A stretch of DNA of 64,000 nucleotides, taken from assembly GCA_004558825.1 (NCBI GenBank), contig SFDB01000008.1:1-64000 (forward strand). The letters run 5' to 3'. The notes under the pieces were generated by a model. It did no database searches, was not told the origin of the DNA, and saw only the letters and a list, made by a program, of their open reading frames with translations. This DNA is from Clostridiales bacterium (lineage in GTDB: Bacteria > Bacillota > Clostridia > Christensenellales > CAG-138). Below are positions 17,135 through 26,234 of the stretch, in pieces (position 1 is the first letter of the stretch; each line of letters starts with the position of its first letter). Made by a program: the position numbers and the translations under genes.

Positions 17135-19114
17135 TTATGCCTCGACTTCGTTGATCCAGCAATAGAGAATTGCCTGCTCGAACGACCAGTACGGAGCCTG
17201 CTCATAGCCCTTGAGCTTCTCGTTAAATACTGTGATGTAGATGTTGCTGTAAAGCGGAAGCTCGGGGAGGAGCTCGTTCCAACGTACGATGTACTTGAGC
17301 CAGAGGTCAAGGTACTTGTCGTAATCGTCGCTCTCTACACCGTAAACCATATCCATCGAGAGCTGATCAAGCTCATCGTCAAAGAGACGGATGTAGTTGT
17401 AGCCCTGCTCGATGAGGGCGGGATCATGTGTCCATTCATAGGACATATCGTATACGGCAGCATTCCAGCCGGTAGCAAGGTTCATCATGCCGTATGTCGG
17501 TACACCGTACTGCTCGCCCTGTGAAGAATCACGATACATGTAGTTGAGGAGCTCGGTGAACGTCATCTCGTTGCGCTTGATTTCCATGCCGGCCTTTGCT
17601 GTGTCGGGGTTCTCAGCGAGCATAACAGCGATAAGCTCAGAAACAGAGTTGCCTTCGGAGCAAGCCCAGTTGATGATCAAGGGCATAAGGATTGTGCCGT
17701 CATCAAGGGTCTTGTTGAACGCATATGTGCCGGCCTCTTCAGCTGTGCACTTCCTGTAGCGGAGACCTGTGCCTGCATAGGGAGCACCATTCTCGTCGAG
17801 ATTGAAACCGCACTCATCGAGAAGAGCAACTGCCTTGTCATAGCTGTACTCATACTGATCGAGCTGATCGTTGAGCTGCTCTTCGCAATCCTTGTACATC
17901 GAGAATGCGAGTGCATACGGGCCATGAACGATTGTGCCGTAGCCCTGGCAGAAGGTGTTGGCGAACTCAACTCTGTCGATGAGGTGAGCAATTGCCTGAC
18001 GAACCTGGACGAACTGTGTCGGACCAAAGTCGCAGATGAATACGATCTTGCCGTAGCCGGCGCGCTCGAACTGTACATAGTCGAAGCCGCCCTGCTCTAC
18101 AAGGTCAAGAGCCGCGGTGATCTGGTCACCTTCGGTTACTGTGTCGTATACATCGAAGCCGCCTGTCTTAAGGCTGTCGATAGCCGTATCATCCTGTGCG
18201 CGGACGATGACGATCTTCTCGATGTAAGGCTTCTGGCCTTCGAAGTTACCTGCATACTTGTCGTTGATTTCGAGCGTAGCTGTGAGAGCAGCCTGGTCAA
18301 ACTCTACAAGGTTGTACGGGCCTGCCGATACACGGCCTGCGGACTGGAAGCGGGCATTCTTGACCTTTTCGCCAATGTTAGCGAACGTGAAGTCGCCGGT
18401 GAATTTTGTGCCTTCGCCGTTGTCTTCGATATCAATGCCCTCGCCGAACCAGAAGTTGAGGTTCATGGGCGAGAATGCGCAGTAACCGAGCTCATAATAG
18501 TAAGGAACGTAATCCGACGGGATTGTTATCGAGAAGGTGTACTCATCGATGAGGCGGAGACCCGTGAGGACCTCAGCTTTACCATCGAAGAAATCCTTAC
18601 CGCCGACAACCTGCGTATAAGCAGCGCTGGTGATCTCGAGTTCCTTAGCTACGGGCGAGCAGCAAAGAAGCGTCTGAGCGATAAAGTCCTTAGCCGTGAT
18701 GGGGTCGCCATTGTTGTATACAAGGCCGGACTTTACTTTGATTGTGAAGGTCTTGGAGCCATCCTCGTTGAGGACGTCTTCAATACTCTCCGTGACTGTG
18801 GGGTTGACGATGTAGTTACCGTCTCTGTCTGTCGAAACCGTGCCGTAATCGTCGATGAGGTTGCGGATCATATTATCCGTAGCATTGTTTGTCCACATTG
18901 CACGACCCCAGTCGCCGCTGATCTCGGTTGATGCACCGTAGATGATCTGGCCGCCGGCTGCCGGAACCATTGTGGGTTCGTCGGGCTCGGGCGTTACGTC
19001 AGGATTTTCTGTTACATCAGGGTTATCGGGATTGTCGGGGTTCTCTGTGGGAGTACAGGCGACAAGCGCGAAAACCATGAGTCCTGCAAGAAGCAGAGCA
19101 AAAAACTTCTTCAT
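17135..19114 (-). CDS. oppA: Oligopeptide-binding lipoprotein (OppA)
   Basis: 659 residues, a family 5 extracellular solute-binding protein. Residues 1-19 are a lipoprotein signal with lipobox LVAC (Cys20), followed by a Pro/Asn/Asp/Glu-rich linker to about residue 50. The family's early core follows (TVTESIEDVLNEDG, then LVYNNGDPITAKDF). It is longer than typical OppA (~540), mainly in the C-terminal half. It delivers peptides to OppBC. It has a strong own promoter and a hairpin after the stop codon, which fits the usual excess of binding protein over the membrane complex. Confidence 0.95.
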   Translation of the reverse strand: MKKFFALLLAGLMVFALVACTPTENPDNPDNPDVTENPDVTPEPDEPTMVPAAGGQIIYGASTEISGDWGRAMWTNNATDNMIRNLIDDYGTVSTDRDGNYIVNPTVTESIEDVLNEDGSKTFTIKVKSGLVYNNGDPITAKDFIAQTLLCCSPVAKELEITSAAYTQVVGGKDFFDGKAEVLTGLRLIDEYTFSITIPSDYVPYYYELGYCAFSPMNLNFWFGEGIDIEDNGEGTKFTGDFTFANIGEKVKNARFQSAGRVSAGPYNLVEFDQAALTATLEINDKYAGNFEGQKPYIEKIVIVRAQDDTAIDSLKTGGFDVYDTVTEGDQITAALDLVEQGGFDYVQFERAGYGKIVFICDFGPTQFVQVRQAIAHLIDRVEFANTFCQGYGTIVHGPYALAFSMYKDCEEQLNDQLDQYEYSYDKAVALLDECGFNLDENGAPYAGTGLRYRKCTAEEAGTYAFNKTLDDGTILMPLIINWACSEGNSVSELIAVMLAENPDTAKAGMEIKRNEMTFTELLNYMYRDSSQGEQYGVPTYGMMNLATGWNAAVYDMSYEWTHDPALIEQGYNYIRLFDDELDQLSMDMVYGVESDDYDKYLDLWLKYIVRWNELLPELPLYSNIYITVFNEKLKGYEQAPYWSFEQAILYCWINEVEA

Positions 19115-19169
19115 GTTTCTCTATATCCTCCTTAATTTTATGAACGACATTTGCCGTCCATTTGAGCGT

Positions 19170-19198
19170 ATTATAGCAGATACATCGGTGACAGGCAA
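19170..19198 (-). promoter_or_regulatory. Promoter of oppA
   Basis: TTGCCT (19193-19198), 17-base spacer, perfect TATAAT (19170-19175) on the minus strand, with an AAGGAGG ribosome site before the oppA ATG. The 308-base divergent gap to the next gene otherwise holds only AT-rich DNA. Confidence 0.8.
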
Positions 19199-19422
19199 TA
19201 GTTTTGAGACTTAAATTTATAAAAATATATTCATTTAAGCTCAAAATATGGATTTTCGAACCAAGATCCGGTTGTTTATACATATGATTATAATACAAAA
19301 AAAGAACTTATGACAGCATTTTTATAAAATCACTTCAGGCTGAGGTTTTGCGTCGGTTCAAACGGTGTGTTTTTTAGCAGATAATATGATATAATTGTTT
19401 ATATTACAGCAGAGGGTTGTTT

Positions 19423-20598
19423 ATGAATCGACGCTATAAGATAAGAAAGTCTCCGCGCAAACGACGCCTGACGCGCTCGAACGCAGGTCCGCTTCTCGCG
19501 CTGCTTGGAACGATTTTCGGCGCACTTGCGGTAATCGCAGCCATTGTCATATTTGTCGTGCCTTTCGCGATATCGCTTTTTGACAAAAGCTATGTGTCGC
19601 CCTTCATGCCGCAGCCTACACCGGCGCCGACGGCGGCGCCAACTCCCTCTCCCAACCCGATTGAGTGCTTCGTTCCCGGCTCGGATGAAAACGAGATCGT
19701 TCTTTCATCGGCAGATTACAAGTGGTTCGGCGACCCTTGCTGCCATAACGGAAAAATCGTTTTCACGGCGGGCAAGCTCAAGGATAACAATGCCGCAATG
19801 TCTTCCCTCTTTTTTTACGAGCCGGAAACGCGCACCGCTACAAGCTTTGATTACACACTCAAGTACGACCATTTTATGTTCCCGTCGTTCAACGACGAGT
19901 GGCTCGTATTTATAGATACAAAGTTCGGCGGCGGCGGGTCAATAATGGCGGCACGCCTCGACGAGGAAGGCCAAAAGGCCTTCAAGGTCAAGGATTTCTA
20001 TGTAGGCCAGCCGGAAATAAAGCTGTGGGAGCACTACATCGTATGGACGGAACGCACGGGCTCGCGCATGGATAAGCTGTTTGTATGCGACCTTGAAACG
20101 CTTGAATCGACGACGCTTGTCATGTTTAACGGTTCGTCGTACGGTCAAAGTATACCGTCGTTCATGAACGGGCTAATCGTGTGGGCCGATGCATCGGCGG
20201 TAAGCCCCGATGAGAGCGCTATAAACTACATGCGTTTGTCCGGCAGGCTAAACACCTACACCGTAAGCACTTACGTCCATGACCCTGAAGGCAACGGAGC
20301 GTATTTCGCCTGGCTTGACTCCCATCATTCGCGCACGGCGAAGCTGTACGGTTCAAAAAGCATAGGCAAGCCGCGCCTTATCGCCGAAGGCGCTATAGAA
20401 TTCGGCCTGTACGAGGATTACGTCATATATTCAAAGGACGAGTCGATTTGGGCCTATTCCTTTGAAACCGATAAAAGCTACAGAATGACGCCCGAAAACG
20501 AGAGCGCCCAATTCATGGGCGTGTCGGGCGGCATGGTATTCTTTATGGACGTTACCTCGAGAGAGCGCGATATACTCAAATATGTCAAGCTTCCGTAG
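19423..20598 (+). CDS. Membrane-anchored beta-propeller-like protein
   Basis: 391 residues. A very basic N-terminus (residues ~2-22), one membrane helix at about 25-50, a Pro/Thr/Ala-rich linker (residues ~60-78), then about 300 residues of repeated short beta strands with WADA, YIVWTE and YVIYS segments, typical of TolB- or WD-like propellers. I infer an outer-face propeller domain with no known ligand. The start ATG at 19423 is 6 bases after AGAGGG; the TTG at 19417 overlaps this spacing and is less likely. radA follows 17 bases after, so they may be co-transcribed. Confidence 0.75.
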   Translation: MNRRYKIRKSPRKRRLTRSNAGPLLALLGTIFGALAVIAAIVIFVVPFAISLFDKSYVSPFMPQPTPAPTAAPTPSPNPIECFVPGSDENEIVLSSADYKWFGDPCCHNGKIVFTAGKLKDNNAAMSSLFFYEPETRTATSFDYTLKYDHFMFPSFNDEWLVFIDTKFGGGGSIMAARLDEEGQKAFKVKDFYVGQPEIKLWEHYIVWTERTGSRMDKLFVCDLETLESTTLVMFNGSSYGQSIPSFMNGLIVWADASAVSPDESAINYMRLSGRLNTYTVSTYVHDPEGNGAYFAWLDSHHSRTAKLYGSKSIGKPRLIAEGAIEFGLYEDYVIYSKDESIWAYSFETDKSYRMTPENESAQFMGVSGGMVFFMDVTSRERDILKYVKLP

Positions 20599-20615
20599 GA
20601 CTTGGGAGGCGCTTT

Positions 20616-21950
20616 ATGGCAAAATCATCAAAGACGGTATATGTATGCGGCGAATGCGGCTATGAGAGCGCGAAGTGGCTTGGCCACTGCCCGGCCTGCT
20701 CGAGTTGGAATACCATGGTCGAATTCAACGCCGTTAAAACGGCAGGCTCGGATTATTCGCACGTTTCGGCGCAGCTTCTCGACGACATAACGGGCGTCGG
20801 TATAAAGCGCGTCACGACGGGGATAGGAGAGCTTGACCGCGTACTCGGCGGCGGCGTCGTCCCCGGCTCGGTCGTCCTCCTCGGAGGCGACCCGGGAATA
20901 GGCAAGTCAACGCTGCTGATGCAAACCGCCTCAAACCTCACGAACGCGGGAAAGGTGCTCTACGTCACGGGCGAAGAGTCATCGGCGCAGCTTAAGCTTC
21001 GCGCTGAGCGGCTCGGAGCGCGCGGCAGCATATATGTCCTTGCCGATACAACGCTTTCTTGTATCGAGGACGAGGCTTCGCGCATTCATCCCGACTTTCT
21101 CATAATTGATTCGATACAGACGATGTACAGCCCCAACATTCAATCCGCTGCAGGAAGCGTGACTCAAATACGCGATGTCACCGCGACGCTTACTCGCTAC
21201 GCTAAATCGGGAAGCTGCGCCGTTTTCATCGTAGGCCATGTCACTAAGGAGGGAGCTCTCGCGGGTCCGCGTGTGCTCGAACACATGGTCGATACGGTTC
21301 TCTATTTCGAGGGTGACAGGCACGATTCGTTCAGGCTTCTGCGCGCCGTAAAGAATCGCTTCGGCTCGACCGATGAAATAGGCGTTTTTGAAATGCGCGA
21401 CGTCGGCATGACCGAGGTTGCCGATCCTTCCGAGCTTTTCCTGACGCGGACGAATGCGGCGGGCTGCGCCGTAACATGCGCCCTTGAGGGAACGCGCCCC
21501 ATGCTCGCGGAGGTTCAGGCGCTCATATCTTCGTCACCGTTTTCAAACCCGCGCCGTATGGCCACAGGTATCGATACGGGGCGGCTCATATTGCTGCTTG
21601 CGGTGCTTGAGAAAAAAATCGGCCTCAGAATTTCCGACCGCGATATTTACGCCAACGTCGTGGGCGGTCTTAAGCTTTCGGAGCGTGCCTGCGATCTCGC
21701 CATTGCCCTGTCCGTCGCCTCTGCGCTTACGGAGCGTCCGCTTCCGCATTCTACGGCCGTGCTCGGCGAGCTGTCGCTTACGGGCGAGATACGGCGCGTT
21801 TCACGGCTTGATAAGCGCATACAGGAGTGCGCGCGTCTCGGCTTTAAGCGCATAATCGTCCCTCAGACCGACGAATCCGCCCCCGAGGGCGTGCAGCTTC
21901 TCAAGGTCAAAACGCTTGCCGACGCCGCCGCCGTTGTGGGCATAGCATGA
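20616..21950 (+). CDS. radA: DNA repair protein RadA (Sms)
   Basis: 444 residues, full length. The N-terminal zinc finger is CGECGYES...CPACSSW (residues ~11-30); the RecA-like ATPase has Walker A GGDPGIGKST near residue 91, and the family KNRFG motif (VKNRFGSTDE) follows near 248. The last ~170 residues are the Lon-protease-like domain. RadA is a branch-migration helicase in recombinational repair. GGGAGG precedes the ATG. Confidence 0.97.
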   Translation: MAKSSKTVYVCGECGYESAKWLGHCPACSSWNTMVEFNAVKTAGSDYSHVSAQLLDDITGVGIKRVTTGIGELDRVLGGGVVPGSVVLLGGDPGIGKSTLLMQTASNLTNAGKVLYVTGEESSAQLKLRAERLGARGSIYVLADTTLSCIEDEASRIHPDFLIIDSIQTMYSPNIQSAAGSVTQIRDVTATLTRYAKSGSCAVFIVGHVTKEGALAGPRVLEHMVDTVLYFEGDRHDSFRLLRAVKNRFGSTDEIGVFEMRDVGMTEVADPSELFLTRTNAAGCAVTCALEGTRPMLAEVQALISSSPFSNPRRMATGIDTGRLILLLAVLEKKIGLRISDRDIYANVVGGLKLSERACDLAIALSVASALTERPLPHSTAVLGELSLTGEIRRVSRLDKRIQECARLGFKRIIVPQTDESAPEGVQLLKVKTLADAAAVVGIA

Positions 21951-21976
21951 GCGCATTAAACAAAAAATGACACAAA

Positions 21977-22012
21977 GCCGCGCCGGTTGCTGCATCCGGC
22001 GCGGCTCGGTTT
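21977..22012 (+). terminator. Terminator of radA
   Basis: Perfect 10-bp stem GCCGCGCCGG/CCGGCGCGGC with a 9-base loop, then TCGGTTT. The following ~170 bases up to the next gene hold no recognised element. Confidence 0.65.
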
Positions 22013-22182
22013 AGGAGGTTGGGGAGGTATTAACTGCTACGGTTATATTGTAAACATCACTTATGAACGTGCAATGAACGCAAAGTGAATGTTTTGTGTA
22101 GGTTTTGTTTCAAAAAACCGCGCATTCGACGGATTCGCGCGAATTGTGACGCAAGCCGTCGCATCTCTCCCAATTCCGACGA

Positions 22183-23271
22183 TTATTTCAGCATCGCAAA
22201 AATCTCCTTTAGGCTTTCCTTATCGCACGGTATGCCGGTGTTAAGCGTTGCGCCCTGCACCGCCGCCTGCTCTGCCCAAAGGTCAACATCAGCGTCATCC
22301 GGGTGAACCGTCAGCGGATAGTTTCTCATAAGATATGCCTCAAGCTCTCCGTAGCTCATGCCGAGCGCCGAAAGCGCCGCATTGAGCCGTTCAGGCTTAA
22401 AACGGCGAACAACCTTCATGTACACGGGCATTACCATGGCGTTTGCCGTACCGTGCGGTATTCCATGGAAATACGTTAGCGGATATCCCATGGCGTGCAT
22501 AAGCGTCGTGCCCGTATGGGCAATCGTCGTGCCGCCTATCATGGATATGAGCATCATCATGTCGCGCAGAGAGTCGACCTCGCCGTCTTCGAGCTGCTTC
22601 ATGAGCCTGCCGAACTCCCCGAGTGCATAGAAATTGCCGGCATCGGTAAACGGGGAAGCCTTCTTCGATATCACGCTTTCAAAGCAATGTTCAAATGCAT
22701 CCATGGACGTGCTGCGCGTTACATCGAGCGGCAGCGAATCGGTATACTTCGGGTCGAGCAGCGCAACCCTCGGGAACGTCAGAGTGCAGCCAAACGAGCG
22801 CTTTGTTCTCATTTTATGATACGTCATTACAGACCACGGCGTAACCTCGCTGCCCGTACCCGACGTCGTGGGTATCGCAAAAATCGGCAGCACGCCGTTC
22901 TCGAATGTGTTTTTGAATATGTCGTCGGGGGTCATGTCGTTCGCGGCGAACGCAGCGACCGCCTTTGATGCGTCGAGAGGCGAACCGCCGCCTATGCCAA
23001 CAATAAAATCCGCCTTAAAGCGCCTTGCGGCCGTGCCTGCGTCGTAGCATTGCTCAAGCTCGGGGTTGTTGCCTATACCCTCGAATACATCATACTCCGC
23101 GCCGCATTTCTCGAGAGCTTCTATGGCGTCGCCGAGTGCGCCGCTCACGCGCCCCGAGCTTTTGCCCGTTACTATGAATGCGCGCTTCCCGAGCGCTATC
23201 GTCGCAGCGTTTTTTTCAAGCGCCCCGCGCCCGAATACAATTCTCGTCGGCAGATAGTAATTGAATTCCAT
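22183..23271 (-). CDS. Iron-containing alcohol dehydrogenase
   Basis: 362 residues of the group III (Fe-dependent) alcohol dehydrogenase family. The NAD-binding motif GGGSPLDASKA is near residue 94, and the metal ligands include an Asp in SMDAFEH and the His residues of HGIPHGTANA near 260. The substrate cannot be told from sequence. It begins 4 bases after the aroQ stop codon, so it is co-transcribed with aroQ, but no functional link to the shikimate pathway is evident. Confidence 0.92.
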   Translation of the reverse strand: MEFNYYLPTRIVFGRGALEKNAATIALGKRAFIVTGKSSGRVSGALGDAIEALEKCGAEYDVFEGIGNNPELEQCYDAGTAARRFKADFIVGIGGGSPLDASKAVAAFAANDMTPDDIFKNTFENGVLPIFAIPTTSGTGSEVTPWSVMTYHKMRTKRSFGCTLTFPRVALLDPKYTDSLPLDVTRSTSMDAFEHCFESVISKKASPFTDAGNFYALGEFGRLMKQLEDGEVDSLRDMMMLISMIGGTTIAHTGTTLMHAMGYPLTYFHGIPHGTANAMVMPVYMKVVRRFKPERLNAALSALGMSYGELEAYLMRNYPLTVHPDDADVDLWAEQAAVQGATLNTGIPCDKESLKEIFAMLK

Positions 23272-23275
23272 GATA

Positions 23276-23731
23276 TTACTCCTTATAATTGTTATCGACA
23301 GCAGGCTTGAGGCTCAAAAAGTACTCGAGCGCAAGCATATAGCTCATTGCGCCGAGGCCGGTAATTTTCCCTCTGCATGCAGGCGCAATGACGGATGTGC
23401 GGCGAAACTCCTCACGGGCGTCGATGTTCGACATATGTACCTCAATAACGGGGATTTCGCATGAGGCTATGGCGTCGCGCAGCGCATATGAATAGTGCGA
23501 CAGCGCGCCGGCGTTAAGTATCACTCCGTCGAATCGTCCGCGCGCATCGATAAGCGCGTCGATCAGGGCGCCCTCGTGATTCGATTGAAGCGCCGTGACA
23601 TCCGCTCCGCACGCCTTGGCTCGCTTCGACAGCCGCGACACTATCTCTTCAAGCGTCGTCGTGCCGTAAATGCTCGGCTCGCGTACGCCTGTCAGCGATA
23701 GGTTGGGTCCGTTCAGAAGAAGTATTTTCAT
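23276..23731 (-). CDS. aroQ: 3-dehydroquinate dehydratase, type II
   Basis: 151 residues. Converts 3-dehydroquinate to 3-dehydroshikimate. Family motifs are NGPNLSLTG (residues 7-15, the catalytic Tyr loop follows at SIYG), SNHEG, NAGALSH and the HMSNI substrate motif with the catalytic His before it (EVHMSNI). A longer frame to 23788 lacks a ribosome site; ATG 23731 follows GGAGG by 6 bases. Divergent from aroE, the next step of the pathway. Confidence 0.95.
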   Translation of the reverse strand: MKILLLNGPNLSLTGVREPSIYGTTTLEEIVSRLSKRAKACGADVTALQSNHEGALIDALIDARGRFDGVILNAGALSHYSYALRDAIASCEIPVIEVHMSNIDAREEFRRTSVIAPACRGKITGLGAMSYMLALEYFLSLKPAVDNNYKE

Positions 23732-23789
23732 CGTATGCCTCCGCTGTTTTTTGAAATTATACCATATAGGGGATGTGATTAAAAGCAAT

Positions 23790-24623
23790 ATGAAACGCTT
23801 TGCATTGCTGGGCGATCCCGTTGAGAAAAGCCTGTCGCCGTTTATCTACAATACGCTTTTCAAGGCGTACGCGCTTGACGCGTCTTTTGAGTGCGTGCGT
23901 GTGCCTAAAAGCGATGTCGGCGCCGTACGCGATATTGTTTCCGTCCTCGGGCTCAGCGGGTTTGCGTGCACAATGCCGCTCAAGCGCACAGTGCTGCCAT
24001 TGCTCGATGAGGTTGATGCGGACGCTATGCTTTCAGGCAGCGTGAACGTTGTCACTGTAAACAACGGCAGGCTGTCAGGCTGCTCGACCGACGGGCTTGG
24101 CCTTGTGAACGCCCTTAAAAACGAGACAGGCGGCATATGCGGCAAAAGCATCGCCATACTCGGCTCGGGCGGAGCATGCGCATCGGCGGCGCTCGCGGCA
24201 GCGCGCGCGGGAATGCGCGTAACAATTGCTGCGCGAAACACACATTCGGCTTCAGAAATCGCCTCCACGCTTCCCGTTGATTCTTTATGCGGCATATGCG
24301 GTCTTGACGAACTCGCCGACGCGCTTGGAGAATGCGACATATTCGTCAACGCAACTCCGCTCGGCATGTCGGGGAACGACGAGCTTGAAATCAATGGTGC
24401 GCTTTCAAATATGAAACGCGGTTCAATCGTGTTTGACATGGTCTACAAAAAGGGAGGCACAAGGCTTTTGAACGACGCGTCGTCGCTCGGCATAAAGGCG
24501 CTCAGCGGCATTTACATGTTGCTTGAACAGGCATATCCGGCTTTCGAGCTTTGGACCGGCCGGCGCGTCGAACCGCGGGAGAAGGACTTGCTAAAACGTG
24601 CTTTATACAATAAAATGAACTGA
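23790..24623 (+). CDS. aroE: Shikimate dehydrogenase
   Basis: 277 residues. Reduces 3-dehydroshikimate to shikimate with NADPH. Visible are SLSP (substrate Ser pair, residues ~14-17), the catalytic Lys in MPLKRTV, STDG and the dinucleotide loop GSGGACASAA near residue 125. The start is chosen at ATG 23790; ribosome-site support is weak (AGGGGA lies too far), and a GTG at 23775 is too close to it. It faces away from aroQ, whose product it uses. The stop is 20 bases before the cobT start. Confidence 0.92.
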   Translation: MKRFALLGDPVEKSLSPFIYNTLFKAYALDASFECVRVPKSDVGAVRDIVSVLGLSGFACTMPLKRTVLPLLDEVDADAMLSGSVNVVTVNNGRLSGCSTDGLGLVNALKNETGGICGKSIAILGSGGACASAALAAARAGMRVTIAARNTHSASEIASTLPVDSLCGICGLDELADALGECDIFVNATPLGMSGNDELEINGALSNMKRGSIVFDMVYKKGGTRLLNDASSLGIKALSGIYMLLEQAYPAFELWTGRRVEPREKDLLKRALYNKMN

Positions 24624-24643
24624 ATATGCAAGGGAGCAGTTAT

Positions 24644-25642
24644 ATGGAATGCGAAAGAAAGCTTTATGATTACATCGCGGCAATACGTCCTGCAGACAAA
24701 GCGCGCCTTGACACGGCATGGGAGCGGCTCGGCTCCCTTTGCAAACCCCCGAGGAGCCTCGGCGGCATCGAGGAGACAGCCGCAAGGCTTTACGCTATAC
24801 AAAACGGCGACAGAATTTCAGCACAAAAGCGCAGAATAATCGTCATGGCGGCCGACAACGGCGTGTGTGCGGAGGGCATTTCGAGCGCTCCTAAAAGCGT
24901 CACGCTGATGCAAACGAAAAACATTGCCCGCGGCATAACGGGCGTCGCGGTGCTTGCGCGGAGATTCGGAGCCGAGGTTGAGATCGTCGACGTCGGAGTC
25001 GATACCGACGAACGCCTTGCAGGCGTTATTGACGCAAAGCTCATGCGCGGCACAAACAACATACGCGTCAGCGCCGCAATGGACCGCGAAACAGCCGCGA
25101 AAGCCGTGCTCACAGGCATAGAGCGCGCGGCGCGCGCGGCAAGCGACGGCATAGACGCGATAGGCACCGGCGAAATGGGCATCGGTAACACAACAACTTC
25201 GAGCGCTGTGCTGAGCGTTCTCACCGGGCTCGGCGTTGAAGAGGTCACGGGACGCGGCGCAGGACTTAACGACGATGCTTTTGATAACAAAAAGCGCGTC
25301 ATATCGGACGCGATAGCCTTTAACGCCCCTGATGCCTCCGATCCTCTCGACGTTATTTCCAAGGTCGGCGGGCTCGACATAGCGGCCATGGCGGGCGTTT
25401 TTCTCGGCGCGGCGCTAAATCGCAAGGCAGTCGTGATTGACGGCTTCATCAGCATAGTCGCGGCTTTGACCGCTTACAGGATGTGTCCTGCGGTTAAGGA
25501 TTACATGTTTGCTTCTCACGCCTCGTTCGAAATAGGCTTATGCGTCTTGGCGAAGGCAGCGGCTGCCCGATGTGCTTTGCGCTCATGGACGCGGCCTGCG
25601 CCATATACAACGACATGGCGACGTTTGATGAAGCGTCGATAG
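24644..25642 (+). CDS. cobT: Nicotinate-nucleotide-dimethylbenzimidazole phosphoribosyltransferase, disrupted near the 3' end
   Basis: CobT makes alpha-ribazole phosphate for the lower loop of cobalamin. The first ~300 residues are normal: CKPPRSLG, AADNGV, IGTGEMGIGNTTTSS and GRGAGLND are all present. After FASHASFEIG near residue 298 the frame is lost and a wrong-frame tail runs to 25642. The motif RLGEGSG, which contains the general-base Glu of known CobT (Glu317 in Salmonella), is found in another frame from 25540, and about 17 residues that normally join them are absent. GGGAG lies 7 bases before ATG 24644. Cobalamin operon first gene. Confidence 0.9.
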   Translation: MECERKLYDYIAAIRPADKARLDTAWERLGSLCKPPRSLGGIEETAARLYAIQNGDRISAQKRRIIVMAADNGVCAEGISSAPKSVTLMQTKNIARGITGVAVLARRFGAEVEIVDVGVDTDERLAGVIDAKLMRGTNNIRVSAAMDRETAAKAVLTGIERAARAASDGIDAIGTGEMGIGNTTTSSAVLSVLTGLGVEEVTGRGAGLNDDAFDNKKRVISDAIAFNAPDASDPLDVISKVGGLDIAAMAGVFLGAALNRKAVVIDGFISIVAALTAYRMCPAVKDYMFASHASFEIGLCVLAKAAAARCALRSWTRPAPYTTTWRRLMKRR

Positions 25643-25698
25643 ATACGTCATATCTTGACACAATATCACAGGGAGATTGCTTCACGGTAGAGGAATGA
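25540..25698 (+). pseudogene. cobT: C-terminal remnant of cobT in a shifted frame
   Basis: 52 codons beginning MRLGEGSG and continuing with MDAACAIYNDMATFDEAS, the usual CobT C-terminus. The TGA stop overlaps the cobU ATG as ATGA, exactly as expected for an intact operon. The segment is therefore the original 3' end of cobT, separated from the rest by a deletion whose length is one more than a multiple of three (roughly 50 bases), near 25536-25541. Confidence 0.8.
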
Positions 25699-26234
25699 AG
25701 GTATTTATTTCGGGTGGATGTAAAAACGGCAAATCGACGCTTGCCGAAAGCGCAGCCTGCGCGCTTAGGCGGCGCGGCGAACCGCTATATTATATCGCTA
25801 CAATGCGCCCGCATGACGCAGAGGATATTGCCCGCATAAAGCGCCATAGGCGCGAGCGGCAGGGAAAGGGCTTCATTACGTTCGAAATAGGCACGGATAT
25901 CGAAAAGGCACTCCGAATAGCAGACGTTGACGGCACGTTTTTGCTCGACAGTCTCACGGCGCTTTGCGCAAACGAGATGTTCACGGAGCACGGCATCGAC
26001 CTTGGGGCGGCGGAACGCGTCGAAAAGCAGCTTGAAGCATTCCTGTCGGGCGTAAAGAATGCCGTTGTCGTTTCCGATTTTATATACGCCGAACCAATGA
26101 TGTTCGACGAATACACCGACGCCTATATACGCGCGCTCTCGGTGCTTGACAGATGCGCGGCTCGGGTTTGCGATACGGTCGTTGAGGTCTGCGCAGGCAC
26201 GCCCTATATCCACAAAGGGGAGCTTATAGTATGA
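25695..26234 (+). CDS. cobU: Adenosylcobinamide kinase / adenosylcobinamide-phosphate guanylyltransferase
   Basis: 179 residues. CobU phosphorylates adenosylcobinamide and then transfers GMP to it. The P-loop GGCKNGKST is near residue 7, the HRRERQGKGF segment near 50 carries the guanylylation region, and ATMRP precedes it. A longer TTG-started frame exists, but the ATG at 25695 overlaps the cobT stop as ATGA, the same coupling used throughout this operon. Its stop overlaps cobS by four bases. Confidence 0.94.
   Translation: MKVFISGGCKNGKSTLAESAACALRRRGEPLYYIATMRPHDAEDIARIKRHRRERQGKGFITFEIGTDIEKALRIADVDGTFLLDSLTALCANEMFTEHGIDLGAAERVEKQLEAFLSGVKNAVVVSDFIYAEPMMFDEYTDAYIRALSVLDRCAARVCDTVVEVCAGTPYIHKGELIV

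Noticed and set aside
17924..18931. 335-residue plus-strand frame opposite oppA
   Set aside because: Shadow of the oppA lipoprotein gene, which has a promoter, ribosome site and lipobox.
19417..19425. TTG start for the gene at 19423
   Set aside because: The AGAGGG ribosome site ends directly before this TTG, while the ATG at 19423 has the usual 6-base spacing.
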